From: Saprospiraceae bacterium
GTDB lineage: Bacteria; Bacteroidota; Bacteroidia; Chitinophagales; Saprospiraceae
DNA length: 64,000 nt
Reading direction: 5' to 3'
Assembly: GCA_016720635.1 (NCBI GenBank)
Contig: JADKKF010000024.1
Location: 372,001 to 436,000 of the forward strand
Made by a program: the position numbers and the translations under genes
The notes under the pieces: generated by a model
What the model was told of the DNA's origin: nothing
Databases searched by the model: none
The model's input: the letters and a program-made list of their open reading frames with translations, nothing else
Shown: piece after piece, positions 1 to 9,544 of the stretch
Position numbering within the stretch: the stretch's first letter is position 1
Layout: every line of letters starts with the position of its first letter

Positions 1-2
1 GA

Positions 3-2099
3 CGCATGTTAGATCGACTACTGGAACTTCCAGCGCAAAATAAAAACGGGGACGAATTCCCTGTGGAGATATATGTTATTTGCTTCGAACAAGAGGGTGA
101 AAAATATTATTGCGGATTTATAAAAGATATTTCAGAAAGAAAAAACAACGAAGAGATTTTAAAGCTTCAAGAAGAGAAGTATCGCAACATCATCGCGAAT
201 ATGAATCTCGGTCTATTGGAAGTGGATTTGAATGATACAATTATCTATGCCAATCAGAGTTTTTGTGAAATGTCAGGATTCAATTTGGATGAATTGAGAG
301 GAAAGACTGCGGCCGAATTATTTGTTTTGGAAAATCATAAAAAGATAGTTTCTGAGAAAAATGAAAAAAGAAAAAGCCACGAATCCGATGGCTATGAATT
401 GGAAGTAAAAAATAAAAATGGTCAGAACAGATGGTGGTTTATCAGCGGTGCCCCAAATTACAACGATCGAGGTCAATTGATCGGGAGCATTGGCATCCAC
501 TTGGACATTTCAGAACAAAAATTATTGGAAAAAGAATTAGCAAAGGCGAAATCATTCGCAGAAGCAGCCGCCAAAGCCAAAGAACTCTTCTTAGCCAATA
601 TGAGTCACGAGATACGCACTCCCCTCAACGTTATCATAGGCATGATCCGCCAATTGACAAAGGAGCACCTTACCGAAGATCAGCATTTTTACATCAATCA
701 ATCTGCCAGTTCAGCCAAGCACCTTCTCACCATCCTCAATAATGTCCTCGATGTCGCTAAGATAGAATCTGGCGATATGGAGATTTTGGAAAATCCATTT
801 AGCCCGAGCGCCTTATTATACAATGTCCATTCTATCATGTACTCGCAAGCCGCCGAAAAAAATCTGAAATTCAAGCTCAATGTAAGCCCCGAAATGAAGT
901 CTGTTTTGATCGGGGATGATACCAGATTGCGGCAAGTTTTGATCAATCTTGTTGGCAATTCTATTAAATTCACTCAAGAAGGAAGCATCATGCTTAATGC
1001 TGAAGTTGTATCAGAATCCGATACCCACCAAACCATTTTATTTGAGGTGACAGATACGGGTATTGGGATGTCACCAGACTTCATCGCTAGGATTTTTGAT
1101 AAATTTTCACAAGAACAAAATGAATCAAATCGCCGATACGAAGGTACCGGCTTAGGGATGACCATTTCTAATGATCTCATACGCCTCATGGGTGGAAAAT
1201 TGGGCGTAAATAGCATCAAGTCGGAAGGGACTACCTTTAGTTTTCAATTGACGTTTAAAATCGGTGATCCCAATCTATTGGTTGCAAGCAACCAACAGAT
1301 TTCCCAGAACATTTTCAAGGGATGTAAAGCACTTCTCGTGGAGGACAACGAAATGAATCGATTCATCGCCATCCAAAGTTTGGATTATCTCGGATTTGAA
1401 ACCACAGAGGCGGAAAATGGAAAAATTGCAATCGATCTAGTAAAGCAAAATACCTACGATATCATACTTATGGATATCCAGATGCCCGTTATGGATGGTG
1501 TAGAAGCGACTATTTATATCAGAGAAATACTGGGATTGAGGACACCTATTGTAGCCCTTACAGCCAATGCATTCAAGCACGATATAGAATTATACTTGCA
1601 CAAGGGCATGAATGATTTTATAACTAAGCCCTACGACGAACAGGATTTTTTCCGAAAAATCAACCACGTATTATCCATTTATAGGGACAAATCGGTTGGC
1701 AATCCATTGGATAATTATTTAACGGTAGATGGAGATTTTCCTGAAAAACTGTACGATCTCACTCAATTGGAGCAAATAAGTCGTGGTAATGATGCTTTTG
1801 TCAAAAAAATGGTTTCCATTTTTATCAATCAAACGAAGGATAGCCTCGCCACCATTGAGAATAATATCGAAGAAAATAACCTTGAAAATATCTCACGGAT
1901 AGCCCATAAGATTAAACCCAGCATAGATCAGATGGGTATAATCCTCCTAAAAAATGATATCCGAGCCTTAGAATCATATAAGATGGAAAAGGGCTCCTCT
2001 AGAGAGTTCATACAACTTGCAAGGAGTGTGAGCAATGTTTTAAAAACCGTCTTGTTGAAACTTGAATCCGATGGATATTCCTCCAACCCTAAGGATTGA
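3..2099 (+). CDS. PAS hybrid sensor histidine kinase with receiver and HPt domains (5' partial)
   Basis: Sensor kinase cut by the left window edge; the first visible residues are the end of a PAS/PAC domain. Counting from the first in-window Met (base 6): a second PAS domain at about 55-175, then HisKA with the phospho-accepting His201 in SHEIRTPLN. The HATPase follows, with N-box near 308, DTGIGM near 350 and GTGLGM. The receiver domain has Asp490 (LMDIQMP) and a conserved Lys in TKPYD. The C-terminal HPt-like domain has His634 (IAHKIKPS). No membrane segment is visible, so the visible part looks cytosolic. His-Asp-His-Asp phosphorelay is the family mechanism. The stand-alone receiver 312 nt downstream is an obvious candidate partner (inference), and both sit at the head of an exopolysaccharide locus. 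Confidence 0.93.
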   Translation, partial: RMLDRLLELPAQNKNGDEFPVEIYVICFEQEGEKYYCGFIKDISERKNNEEILKLQEEKYRNIIANMNLGLLEVDLNDTIIYANQSFCEMSGFNLDELRGKTAAELFVLENHKKIVSEKNEKRKSHESDGYELEVKNKNGQNRWWFISGAPNYNDRGQLIGSIGIHLDISEQKLLEKELAKAKSFAEAAAKAKELFLANMSHEIRTPLNVIIGMIRQLTKEHLTEDQHFYINQSASSAKHLLTILNNVLDVAKIESGDMEILENPFSPSALLYNVHSIMYSQAAEKNLKFKLNVSPEMKSVLIGDDTRLRQVLINLVGNSIKFTQEGSIMLNAEVVSESDTHQTILFEVTDTGIGMSPDFIARIFDKFSQEQNESNRRYEGTGLGMTISNDLIRLMGGKLGVNSIKSEGTTFSFQLTFKIGDPNLLVASNQQISQNIFKGCKALLVEDNEMNRFIAIQSLDYLGFETTEAENGKIAIDLVKQNTYDIILMDIQMPVMDGVEATIYIREILGLRTPIVALTANAFKHDIELYLHKGMNDFITKPYDEQDFFRKINHVLSIYRDKSVGNPLDNYLTVDGDFPEKLYDLTQLEQISRGNDAFVKKMVSIFINQTKDSLATIENNIEENNLENISRIAHKIKPSIDQMGIILLKNDIRALESYKMEKGSSREFIQLARSVSNVLKTVLLKLESDGYSSNPKD

Positions 2100-2298
2100 T
2101 ATAGAGCATCTGAAGTATGTAGAAGGCGAATTCCCACAAAATAAAGGCACAAAATTGGTACCTGGAGCCTAAGTATTTAGTTTACATTATTATCTATTTT
2201 TGTTGCCAGTTTTTTTAAAAATGCAGCCTTCGCTTAGGCACTACTTTTATTCAAACAAGCCTCCCAAACCCCAACTCGCTTTCCACAAATAGACATTT
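2100..2298. other. Gap between hybrid kinase and exopolysaccharide locus
   Basis: No coding region is convincing here. A TAnnTTTG match lies at 2195-2202, about 210 nt before the next gene, with no clear -33 partner. The remainder of the gap, to 2411, holds the inverted repeat and the -24/-12 element listed separately. Confidence 0.5.
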
Positions 2299-2313
2299 TT
2301 CCATTATTTGGAA
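2299..2313 (+). promoter_or_regulatory. Inverted repeat TTCCA-N5-TGGAA, putative enhancer (unit 1)
   Basis: Perfect 5-bp arms (TTCCA/TGGAA) around TTATT. It starts 113 nt before the response-regulator start codon and is centred 63 nt upstream of the GG of a -24/-12 element. The same arms at nearly the same distance occur at 9545 and 15172. The role as activator binding site is inferred. Confidence 0.6.
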
Positions 2314-2367
2314 CATATATAATTTAATTATCTGTATATCGTACTCATTTTCTGAATATTAATTTTT

Positions 2368-2383
2368 TGGAATGAAATTGGCA
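2368..2383 (+). promoter_or_regulatory. Sigma-54-like -24/-12 promoter (unit 1)
   Basis: TGGAAT-GAAAT-TGGCA has GG at 2369-2370 and GC at 2381-2382, the 12-bp GG-to-GC phasing of sigma-54 promoters. The GG is 43 nt before the ATG at 2412. It departs from the TGGCAC consensus at C4, so assignment rests mainly on matching spacing at three sister sites. Confidence 0.5.
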
Positions 2384-2411
2384 TAGTATTATTCAAAACA
2401 GACAAAGTATT

Positions 2412-2843
2412 ATGAAAGATAGCAGTCAGACTGTATTTATTGTAGATGATGATCCTTTTCATATTGAATTAATGACACATATTTTAAAAAAAGAAAAAAT
2501 ACCCTATGTTATGAGTTTCTCCAGTGGTGTTGATTGTCTAGACCATATTGATCTAAACCCTGATATTATTTTTCTTGACTATCAGATGGATGTTTATTCG
2601 GGATATGAAACCCTGCGTAAGATTAAACGTTACGATCCCAATTCATTTGTAGTCATGGTCTCTGCCCAAGAAGACATTGACACCGCTGTTGAAACATTAA
2701 AACATGGAGCTTTTGACTATATCAAAAAGAATGAAAACCTTGAAGAAAAGGTACAATCAGTTTTGAAAAAAATCAGTGAGCTAAAAAATATTATGAACGA
2801 AGAGAAACCTTCATTTTTAAAATCAATATTTAAATTTTTTTAA
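2412..2843 (+). CDS. Stand-alone response regulator receiver protein
   Basis: A 143-aa single-domain receiver. The acidic pocket VDDD is at 11-14, the phospho-acceptor is Asp56 (IFLDYQM), followed by a Ser/Thr position (MVSAQ) and a conserved Lys in YIKK. There is no DNA-binding or enzymatic output domain after the receiver; the tail is a short charged helix and a hydrophobic end. It therefore probably acts as a phosphorelay intermediate or by protein-protein contact. It is the first gene of the exopolysaccharide unit, only 3 nt from the export lipoprotein gene, and downstream of a hybrid kinase. Which process it regulates is not shown by the sequence. Confidence 0.9.
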   Translation: MKDSSQTVFIVDDDPFHIELMTHILKKEKIPYVMSFSSGVDCLDHIDLNPDIIFLDYQMDVYSGYETLRKIKRYDPNSFVVMVSAQEDIDTAVETLKHGAFDYIKKNENLEEKVQSVLKKISELKNIMNEEKPSFLKSIFKFF

Positions 2844-2846
2844 TCC

Positions 2847-3590
2847 GTGAAAATTCTAATTTTCTATTCAATCATAATTTTAGCTCTGCTGTCATCCTGC
2901 AAAACAACTAATCTTTTTGTAGATAAAAATGCCAGCAATGATCCAGCTGATTTGGACAGTATTTTTGTAGCAAATAATAGATACGAATACCAAATTCGTA
3001 AAGACGACAAAATTACCATCTCCGTTTGGGGCCAAGATGAATACAGTGTCGGTTCTACATACGGCATTTACAATTCGAACGAAGTCTATGGAAAATGGCT
3101 CATGGTAGATGCCAAAGGCAATATAGAAATACCAAAGATCGGCAGCTTCCATGTTGAAAAAATGACCATTGTACAACTGAAAGAAAAACTCAAAAAGAGC
3201 TTTGGAGAGTGGATTAAAACGCCCATCGTGGATATCAAAATACTCAATCAAGAAATCACCGTTCTAGGCGAAGTCCGTGACCCTCAGGTCATCCCTGTCG
3301 ATAAGAGTCGCAACACGTTACTAGAGTTGATCGCGAGGTGCAAAGGCTTTGAATTTTATGCCAATCCTGCCTACATAAAAGTATTTAGACAAGTGGGAGA
3401 AAACGTACATGTCGCCAATATCAATTTGACAAAGAGCGGATCGATGACTGCCAAAAACATCAATTTATATCCTGGCGATGTCGTAGTTGTTCCATCCAAA
3501 AAGTATAAAGAATTCGACAAGAGAATTTCCACCATCATACCATTCACTACTGCTCTTACATCAGCGGCCATTTTCATGAGTGCATTTTAA
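2847..3590 (+). CDS. Polysaccharide export outer-membrane lipoprotein (Wza/Poly_export family)
   Basis: 247 aa with a lipoprotein signal peptide: hydrophobic stretch 4-15 and lipobox LSSC with Cys18. A Poly_export domain follows (YQIRKDDKITISVWGQDEYS onward, then GNIEIPKIGSFHVEKM) and a SLBB-like segment beginning ITVLGEVRDPQ. The C-terminus ends in a hydrophobic helix (TTALTSAAIFMSAF), as in Wza-type proteins that cross the outer membrane. The start is GTG, chosen because it places the signal peptide correctly and lies 3 nt after the preceding stop. It pairs with the Wzc-like gene immediately downstream to form the export channel. Confidence 0.92.
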   Translation: MKILIFYSIIILALLSSCKTTNLFVDKNASNDPADLDSIFVANNRYEYQIRKDDKITISVWGQDEYSVGSTYGIYNSNEVYGKWLMVDAKGNIEIPKIGSFHVEKMTIVQLKEKLKKSFGEWIKTPIVDIKILNQEITVLGEVRDPQVIPVDKSRNTLLELIARCKGFEFYANPAYIKVFRQVGENVHVANINLTKSGSMTAKNINLYPGDVVVVPSKKYKEFDKRISTIIPFTTALTSAAIFMSAF

Positions 3591-3617
3591 TCATTGATCA
3601 TAAAAACAAATAAAATA

Positions 3618-5810
3618 ATGAGTACAGAATATCTTTTCTTACGTCCCTATATACGTGGCTGGGCCTTCATAGCCTTGGCAATGGTGCTAGGATATTTTAT
3701 CGCAGAAAGATATCTTTCTTATGCCATACCAATGTATCAAAGCACTGCTAAATTGAAACTAGCTGATCTAAACGAAGGCGTCCCTAATAGCAAATTGTAC
3801 AAAGACTTTGATGTATTCGCCAATACGCAAAAGATTCAATCCGAAATCGAACTAATCAAGTCAGAGGCCATCCTGAAACGGGTTTTGCCCAAAGTGCAAC
3901 AATCTACATTGATTTACCGTGTTGGAAAGATCAAAAAAACGGAACTTTTCACAGACGCACCCATATCTGTAATGAAGATAAAATTGGACAAATCGCACTA
4001 TAACAAGCCATTCCAATTATCCATTTTAGAAAATAAAACATTTACACTTCAGTCACCTGATGGAAGACATCTTTCAGGAAATTTAGGTGATACCATATCT
4101 CTTGGATTTACAAGATTGTTCATCGGTATTAATAAGAATTTATTGAAAACAAATAGCGATTTGAAGTGGGCCGATAAATTTGAAATTAACTTTTTAAGTC
4201 TCGACCAACAATATGCTGAGATATCAAAAAATCTAGAAGTCGAATCCGTGGACAAGGACGTCCCAGTCATCCGTATAAGCTACAAATCAGAACACCCAGA
4301 AAAAGCTGCTCTGATACCCAACAAAATAGCCGAGGCTTATATAGACGACTATATAGAAACCAAATATGGAGCAGCTAATGTTACGGTGGATTTTTTGACT
4401 GGACGAATAACCGAATTGAGCCAAAAACTGTCTTCGGCAGAGGGCAATATCTTGGACTACAGAAATCGAAACAATATAACCAATCTCCACCAAGAGACAG
4501 AGACCGATCTCAGAAAAATCTCTCAGTTAAAAATCCAACAGACGAATCTGAAAATGAACCTCGATGCGATCAAGGATTTAGAAAAATACATGGAAAATGG
4601 CAAGGGTAAATCCCTTGAATTGGCTCCAAATTTTGAGGCATTCACCGATCTGCTCTCTACTGAAATCGTAAAAAAAATCAAGCAACTTCAAGCAGAGAAA
4701 AAAGATTTATTGACCCTCTACACACCCAAAAATGAAAAAGTAAAAGTAGTAGATGCCAAGATAGATGATCTAACTTCTTACCTGGCAGAAAGCATCCGGA
4801 ATACGAGAAAGAATCTACAGACCAAGTACGACAACCTAAGTACAGACATTGCAAATGATCAGAAAGTGTTGACGCCCGTCCCTGAAAAAGAAAGGGTCAT
4901 GAATATCCTCGACAGAGAGTTTGGGATGTACGAGCAGTCTTACAATTTTTTAAATCAAAAAAGAATCGAAGCTGAGATAGCCAGAGAAGCCAAAGTTGCT
5001 TTCCATAGGGTAATAAGCCCTGCAAGTATTAACTCGATTCCAGTCTCTCCCAATCACCTTATTATCAAAATTATATCCGTAGTCCTAGGTATGTTAACAG
5101 CTTTAATCCTTATCTTTTTGTCCCAAAAATTACGAGCACGAATTTACCAAACCGATGCGATCGAAGCCAAAAGTTTACTGCCGATTGCAGCGGCCATCCC
5201 ACGGTTCAAATCCACAACAGAATGCGACAATTTCTTTATCCGTTTGCTGACACAATGGCAAGTTAGAGGATTGTTCAAAGAGAAAAACATTTCTTGCTTT
5301 ACTGGATTAGATGCAGAAAAAGGAGTAAATTTCATCTGTAAAAATACCCTCCAGACGCTCAGAAACCAAGGCAAAAAAATTCTTAATGTTGATATAAAGA
5401 ATGGCAATGGACCATCTGATTTTTTTGAGATCCTTCAAGCAAATTCAAATGTCGCCAATCTCGTATTATGGACAGATACACTTAAGCTCAATTCTCCCGA
5501 TGGCATAAAGGCCTTAATAGAAGAAAAAAGTAAAAATTTCGATCATACGATCATCGTCAATTCGCCAATTGGAGCCAATCATACTTTGGCGATCATGGCA
5601 TTGGCGGATGTAAATTTTATATGCCTAGATGGCTGGACAACCCCAGCTAAAAAGATAGCAGAGATAGACCAAATAGCCGTTGAATATCAATTCAAGAATG
5701 TTTACTGGATTCTAAATCGAGCTGGATATCGCCCTAACTTATGGACCAAAATTAGATCCTTGTTTAAGACTCGCCAGACTGAACAATTCCCACAGGTAGT
5801 CCCAGCATGA
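3618..5810 (+). CDS. Wzc-like polysaccharide chain-length/co-polymerase protein with degenerate kinase domain
   Basis: 730 aa from the ATG at 3618 (an in-frame TTG 24 nt earlier is possible). An N-terminal membrane helix at about 14-31 starts the Wzz domain. A long periplasmic part with coiled-coil helices (about 240-430) follows, then a second membrane helix at about 480-502. The cytosolic part (from about 558) has the shape of a BY-kinase domain, but the Walker A region reads FTGLDAEKGVNFICKN, with no GKS/T, and no tyrosine-rich tail is visible at the C-terminus. It is therefore probably a structural co-polymerase without autokinase activity (inference). It follows the export lipoprotein and overlaps the flippase gene by 4 nt. 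Confidence 0.88.
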   Translation: MSTEYLFLRPYIRGWAFIALAMVLGYFIAERYLSYAIPMYQSTAKLKLADLNEGVPNSKLYKDFDVFANTQKIQSEIELIKSEAILKRVLPKVQQSTLIYRVGKIKKTELFTDAPISVMKIKLDKSHYNKPFQLSILENKTFTLQSPDGRHLSGNLGDTISLGFTRLFIGINKNLLKTNSDLKWADKFEINFLSLDQQYAEISKNLEVESVDKDVPVIRISYKSEHPEKAALIPNKIAEAYIDDYIETKYGAANVTVDFLTGRITELSQKLSSAEGNILDYRNRNNITNLHQETETDLRKISQLKIQQTNLKMNLDAIKDLEKYMENGKGKSLELAPNFEAFTDLLSTEIVKKIKQLQAEKKDLLTLYTPKNEKVKVVDAKIDDLTSYLAESIRNTRKNLQTKYDNLSTDIANDQKVLTPVPEKERVMNILDREFGMYEQSYNFLNQKRIEAEIAREAKVAFHRVISPASINSIPVSPNHLIIKIISVVLGMLTALILIFLSQKLRARIYQTDAIEAKSLLPIAAAIPRFKSTTECDNFFIRLLTQWQVRGLFKEKNISCFTGLDAEKGVNFICKNTLQTLRNQGKKILNVDIKNGNGPSDFFEILQANSNVANLVLWTDTLKLNSPDGIKALIEEKSKNFDHTIIVNSPIGANHTLAIMALADVNFICLDGWTTPAKKIAEIDQIAVEYQFKNVYWILNRAGYRPNLWTKIRSLFKTRQTEQFPQVVPA

Positions 5811-7030
5811 AAATTCCAAACACGAAATATCTTGTTCTAGCAGACCAAGCACTTTTTAGTGGGTTGAGTTTTGTCACCACTATATGGATAGCAAGGAATG
5901 TAGATGCCGTTTCTTTCGGCATTTATTCAGCGTGGGTATTGGCCATTTACCTTTTCGTAAGTGCCATTGGAGCTTGGGTCATTCAGCCATTTCAAATTCG
6001 ATATAATAAACTGGAACACACAAAAGAATACCTGACGTTTGTATTCTGGGGCCAATTTACGATGATGGTTGTTGCAGCGGGATTGATCTTTTTATTCAAT
6101 TATTTATTTGATTATCAAGAGATTGGAACGATTATTTGCTATGGAGCTGGATTTGTTTTTTATGATTATTTCAGAAAAACATTGCTGGTAATGAATCGCA
6201 TTTGGACTGCCTTGGTGCTGAATATTTTTACTGCCGTTCTCACCCTTGTTGGCTTGGCCTATTTGACTTGGAATCATACATTTTCTATTGAAAAATTTTT
6301 AAAATTCTCAAGCGTAATTTATTTTTCGATTTTCATGTATTCCTTAATATATTTTAAGCCTTTCCCTAAAAATATTTCAGGAATCGGCAGCCATTTTTCA
6401 TACCACATGCGCCAAGGAAAATGGTTTTTTATGACTGCTATCAGTCAATGGTGGGCTGGCAACTTATTCGTCGTCGCATCGGGCATATACCTCGGGCCCA
6501 AAGCACTGGGGGCGTTGCGACTAGCACAGTCATTGTTTGGAATCCTCAATGTCATATTGCAGACGTTTGAAAATTATGTGTTGCCTCAGACGGCATCAAG
6601 GATTCATACAAGTATCCCCGATGGCATCAACTATTTAAAAAATCTTTCCGTAAAAGCAGCTTGGATTTTTCTTCCGTTACTACTTGTAACCTTCTTTTTT
6701 GCAAAAGATATTTTGGTTTTGGCAGGAGAAAACCAGTATGCCGAATTTTATTTCGTCGTTCAAGGATTGAGCCTCTTGTATGTATTAATTTATCTAAGCC
6801 AACCATTGCGGTGCCTCATCAGATCTTTGGAATTTAACGAAGCCTTTTTCAAAGGATATTTGATTACTCTCGCTTTTGCGCTGATCTTTTCACATCTCAT
6901 TTTATCCAATTTTGGATTGTATGGGGTTCTCACTGGCTTGATCATCTCACAGGTCATACTTATAGCTTATTGGAGTTTGATTTTACATTCAAAAAACAAA
7001 CAAATATGGAAGTCATTCATATCGTACTAG
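5807..7030 (+). CDS. Wzx-like polysaccharide flippase / MATE-like membrane protein
   Basis: 407 aa, almost entirely hydrophobic with roughly 10-12 predicted membrane helices. The N-terminal pattern (LADQALFSGLSFVTTIWIAR) and overall length match the polysaccharide biosynthesis flippase family that moves lipid-linked oligosaccharide units across the inner membrane. The ATG overlaps the preceding stop (ATGA), so translation is probably coupled. A second flippase-type gene lies at 61901, outside this cluster. Confidence 0.85.
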   Translation: MKIPNTKYLVLADQALFSGLSFVTTIWIARNVDAVSFGIYSAWVLAIYLFVSAIGAWVIQPFQIRYNKLEHTKEYLTFVFWGQFTMMVVAAGLIFLFNYLFDYQEIGTIICYGAGFVFYDYFRKTLLVMNRIWTALVLNIFTAVLTLVGLAYLTWNHTFSIEKFLKFSSVIYFSIFMYSLIYFKPFPKNISGIGSHFSYHMRQGKWFFMTAISQWWAGNLFVVASGIYLGPKALGALRLAQSLFGILNVILQTFENYVLPQTASRIHTSIPDGINYLKNLSVKAAWIFLPLLLVTFFFAKDILVLAGENQYAEFYFVVQGLSLLYVLIYLSQPLRCLIRSLEFNEAFFKGYLITLAFALIFSHLILSNFGLYGVLTGLIISQVILIAYWSLILHSKNKQIWKSFISY

Positions 7031-8103
7031 GAAAAGCCAACCCGAATCGGCTGAATGGCGTCAATAAGGTTGTATATAATATGGCCACAGAACAACACAA
7101 AGCTGGCAAAAATATAAGCGTTTGGGGGATCGCAACCGATGTAAAGCACGATTATCCAAAAAGAATTTTCAAAACCATTTTATTCAAATCCCATTGGTTC
7201 CCAGGGATGATAACAGGAAAATTAAAAAGGGCAATAATCCAAAATAAACATGCAATATTTCACTTACACGGCGGATGGATTCCATTGTTTTCAAGTTTAG
7301 CAACATTATTCGATAGATATGGTATAAAATACGTTCTGACACCTCATGGTTCATACAATACCCTTGCTATGAAAAAAAGTAGTTGGCTAAAAAAACTATA
7401 TCACTTTTTTTTCGAAAAACGACTTCTAGAACAGGCACACAAAATCCATTGCATCGGTAAAAGTGAAGTGACAGGACTCCACAAAATTTGCGAACAAGCG
7501 AGGACTTTCTTATTGCCGTATGGATTTGAATATACGAGGCAGATCATGATTCCAAAGAAAGAAGATTCCTTTACCATAGGTTATGTAGGGAGATTAGACA
7601 TACACACTAAGGGCTTAGACCTATTAATGGATGCCTTTTTATTTTTTCAAAAGCATTACCCAAAATCCAGCCTTTGGCTCATTGGTGAAGGCGATGGCCA
7701 TGAATTGTTAAAACGCTTTATCCGCGAACAAAAACTAAAAAATGTCATCCTTTGGGGAAAAAAATTTGGTATTGAAAAAGATTTTTTAATACAAAAAATG
7801 CATGTATTTGTCCATCCTTCGAGGAATGAGGGTATGCCCACAGCTGTACTAGAAGCCCTGTCTTTGGGCATACCAGCCATCGTATCTGAGGCCACCAATC
7901 TAGGAGACTACGTTCGAGCATACAAATCTGGGGTAGTCATCCCTGATAACAATCCAGGTGAATTATTTCGAGCTATGGAGGACTTGTATTTCGATTTTAT
8001 GAAAGGCAACTTTGATACTTATCGACTTAATGGAAAGCTCATGTTGAAAGAAAAATTTCATTGGCCTACCTTGGTTGAAAATCTTGATGAATTATATTTA
8101 TAA
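7006..8103 (+). CDS. Glycosyltransferase, GT4 family
   Basis: 365 aa from the ATG at 7006, which gives the usual GT-B start (MEVIHIVLGKANPNRLNGV); it overlaps the flippase end by 25 nt. A TTG 36 nt upstream would add a non-conserved leader. The C-terminal Glycos_transf_1 half shows GYVGRLDIHTKGLDLL, LWLIGEGDG and the EX7E motif (Glu275 and Glu283 in NEGMPTAVLEAL). It should transfer an activated sugar to the lipid-linked repeat unit on the cytosolic face. Donor and acceptor cannot be read from sequence. Confidence 0.9.
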   Translation: MEVIHIVLGKANPNRLNGVNKVVYNMATEQHKAGKNISVWGIATDVKHDYPKRIFKTILFKSHWFPGMITGKLKRAIIQNKHAIFHLHGGWIPLFSSLATLFDRYGIKYVLTPHGSYNTLAMKKSSWLKKLYHFFFEKRLLEQAHKIHCIGKSEVTGLHKICEQARTFLLPYGFEYTRQIMIPKKEDSFTIGYVGRLDIHTKGLDLLMDAFLFFQKHYPKSSLWLIGEGDGHELLKRFIREQKLKNVILWGKKFGIEKDFLIQKMHVFVHPSRNEGMPTAVLEALSLGIPAIVSEATNLGDYVRAYKSGVVIPDNNPGELFRAMEDLYFDFMKGNFDTYRLNGKLMLKEKFHWPTLVENLDELYL

Positions 8104-8106
8104 TCA

Positions 8107-9402
8107 ATGAGTATGAAATTGTTAGATCGAGATCATAGTGTTTTCCTCAGAAGAATAAACTGGCAGTTATTTTTGGTATTGTTGGTGATGGTGGCTTGCT
8201 TTTTTACTTGGAGTGAAAATATAAACGTTACTCGAGCTATAAAATTGGTAGGAAGGCTAGGGATGTTGGGTGTGTCGTGGTCTATATATCGACGGATTCT
8301 GAACTATGGAGCAGCGGACAATTTGAATACTAAAAACCCATTATCTCCAGCTTTATACGCGATATACTTGCTCCTTGGATTCGTATCATTTATGTGGAGT
8401 ACGAATATTGGTTATAGCGCATTGCAATGGTTTATGACGGCTCAGACGATTTTCTTTTGTTTCTTTTTTATAAAAAGTCTATTTCTTTTAGACCAGTATT
8501 TTCCAAATCATTCCATTCGCTTATTCAATCTTATTGGAAATACGGCGTTTGTTCTTGTTTTTATTTTTGTAATCGGCATGTACTTACTTCCCAATGAATT
8601 TTACCGATTGACTCATGGTGGTGAAGAAGCGAGGTTGGGAGGATATATGATGAATCCAAACGAGCTAGGTATGTTGGCTGGAGTCGGTATCGCTGGACTT
8701 TTGTTTGACTTGCGTAGAAATCATCAAAAATGGGCCACTATTTTCAAACTAATAGTTCTATTTTATGGTCTGTATGAGACTGGCTCTCGATCTTCGTTGG
8801 TAGGTGTATTTCTAATCATTTTGTTCCATTTATACCAATCAGAACAGAAAAAAATCACTTTAATAGCCGTAGTTGTGTTGATGATCGTTGCTCCTTTTGC
8901 CATTTATAAAATCGTCCTAAAAGACGGCGATCCAGAGAGAATGGAAGAAGTCTTAACGCTCACAGGAAGGCTTCCCTTTTGGAATGCTTTGATCCTAGAA
9001 GGCTTACCTAGAGAGCCCCTGTTGGGATTTGGTTTTATGCGTATTGATTATAAGGAGTATTTTCAAGGTAAAAATACTTATCCCGGAAAAATGACCCACA
9101 ATACTTTTATGCAGGTGTTGATGAATTTAGGGCTGATTGGACTCGCGATAGTACTTTTGCAATTAATGTTCACCCTCATGGCGATATGGCGTGAAGATCC
9201 CGAAAAAAGGCTGATGTTACTCTCGTTGATGATTCCATTGCTCATCAATTCTTTTACTGAATTTGGGATTTTTGGCGAATCAAATTTTGGAATTTTATAT
9301 TACCAATTAATCATCGTTTATATCTCGCTCCAGCCAGGCAAAATCCTAACACTAAAACAAAAACTCCACTTGGTAAAAACCAAAAGGATCGAAGGGATTT
9401 AA
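8107..9402 (+). CDS. O-antigen ligase/polymerase family membrane protein (Wzy-like)
   Basis: 431 aa with about ten membrane helices and a Wzy_C-type central region (ETGSRSSLVGVFLIILF, then a periplasmic loop with FGFMRIDYKEYF and MTHNTFMQVLMNLGLIGL). This pattern is typical of O-antigen ligases and capsule polymerases that join lipid-linked repeats in the periplasm. It lies 3 nt after the GT4 gene and closes the first transcription unit. ATG at 8107 is taken as start; ATG at 8113 is an alternative. Polymerase versus ligase cannot be separated by sequence alone; cluster context favours polymerase. Confidence 0.85.
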   Translation: MSMKLLDRDHSVFLRRINWQLFLVLLVMVACFFTWSENINVTRAIKLVGRLGMLGVSWSIYRRILNYGAADNLNTKNPLSPALYAIYLLLGFVSFMWSTNIGYSALQWFMTAQTIFFCFFFIKSLFLLDQYFPNHSIRLFNLIGNTAFVLVFIFVIGMYLLPNEFYRLTHGGEEARLGGYMMNPNELGMLAGVGIAGLLFDLRRNHQKWATIFKLIVLFYGLYETGSRSSLVGVFLIILFHLYQSEQKKITLIAVVVLMIVAPFAIYKIVLKDGDPERMEEVLTLTGRLPFWNALILEGLPREPLLGFGFMRIDYKEYFQGKNTYPGKMTHNTFMQVLMNLGLIGLAIVLLQLMFTLMAIWREDPEKRLMLLSLMIPLLINSFTEFGIFGESNFGILYYQLIIVYISLQPGKILTLKQKLHLVKTKRIEGI

Positions 9403-9468
9403 CATTTCAAGTCCTACGAAAATTTCACAGTGTTTTAAATCATTTATTTTATTTGTAAAATTAAAAAC

Positions 9469-9515
9469 TCGCCAGAGGCAAGGGGCACTTTTTGTGCAAA
9501 AACGGCGACTTTTTG
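9469..9515 (+). terminator. Possible intrinsic terminator after the polymerase gene
   Basis: An outer stem TCGCC (9469-9473) / GGCGA (9504-9508) encloses an inner hairpin GCAC-TTTTT-GTGC (9485-9497). T-rich sequence follows. The structure is weaker than a textbook terminator but sits between two transcription units. Confidence 0.4.
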
Positions 9516-9544
9516 ACATTTTTTTTATTCCATATTTTGGTTTT

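Noticed and set aside
2379..2394. Alternative -24/-12 element (TGGCAT-N5-TATTC) for unit 1
   Set aside because: It lacks the -12 GC and is 11 nt off the spacing shared by the other units; the element at 2368 fits both.
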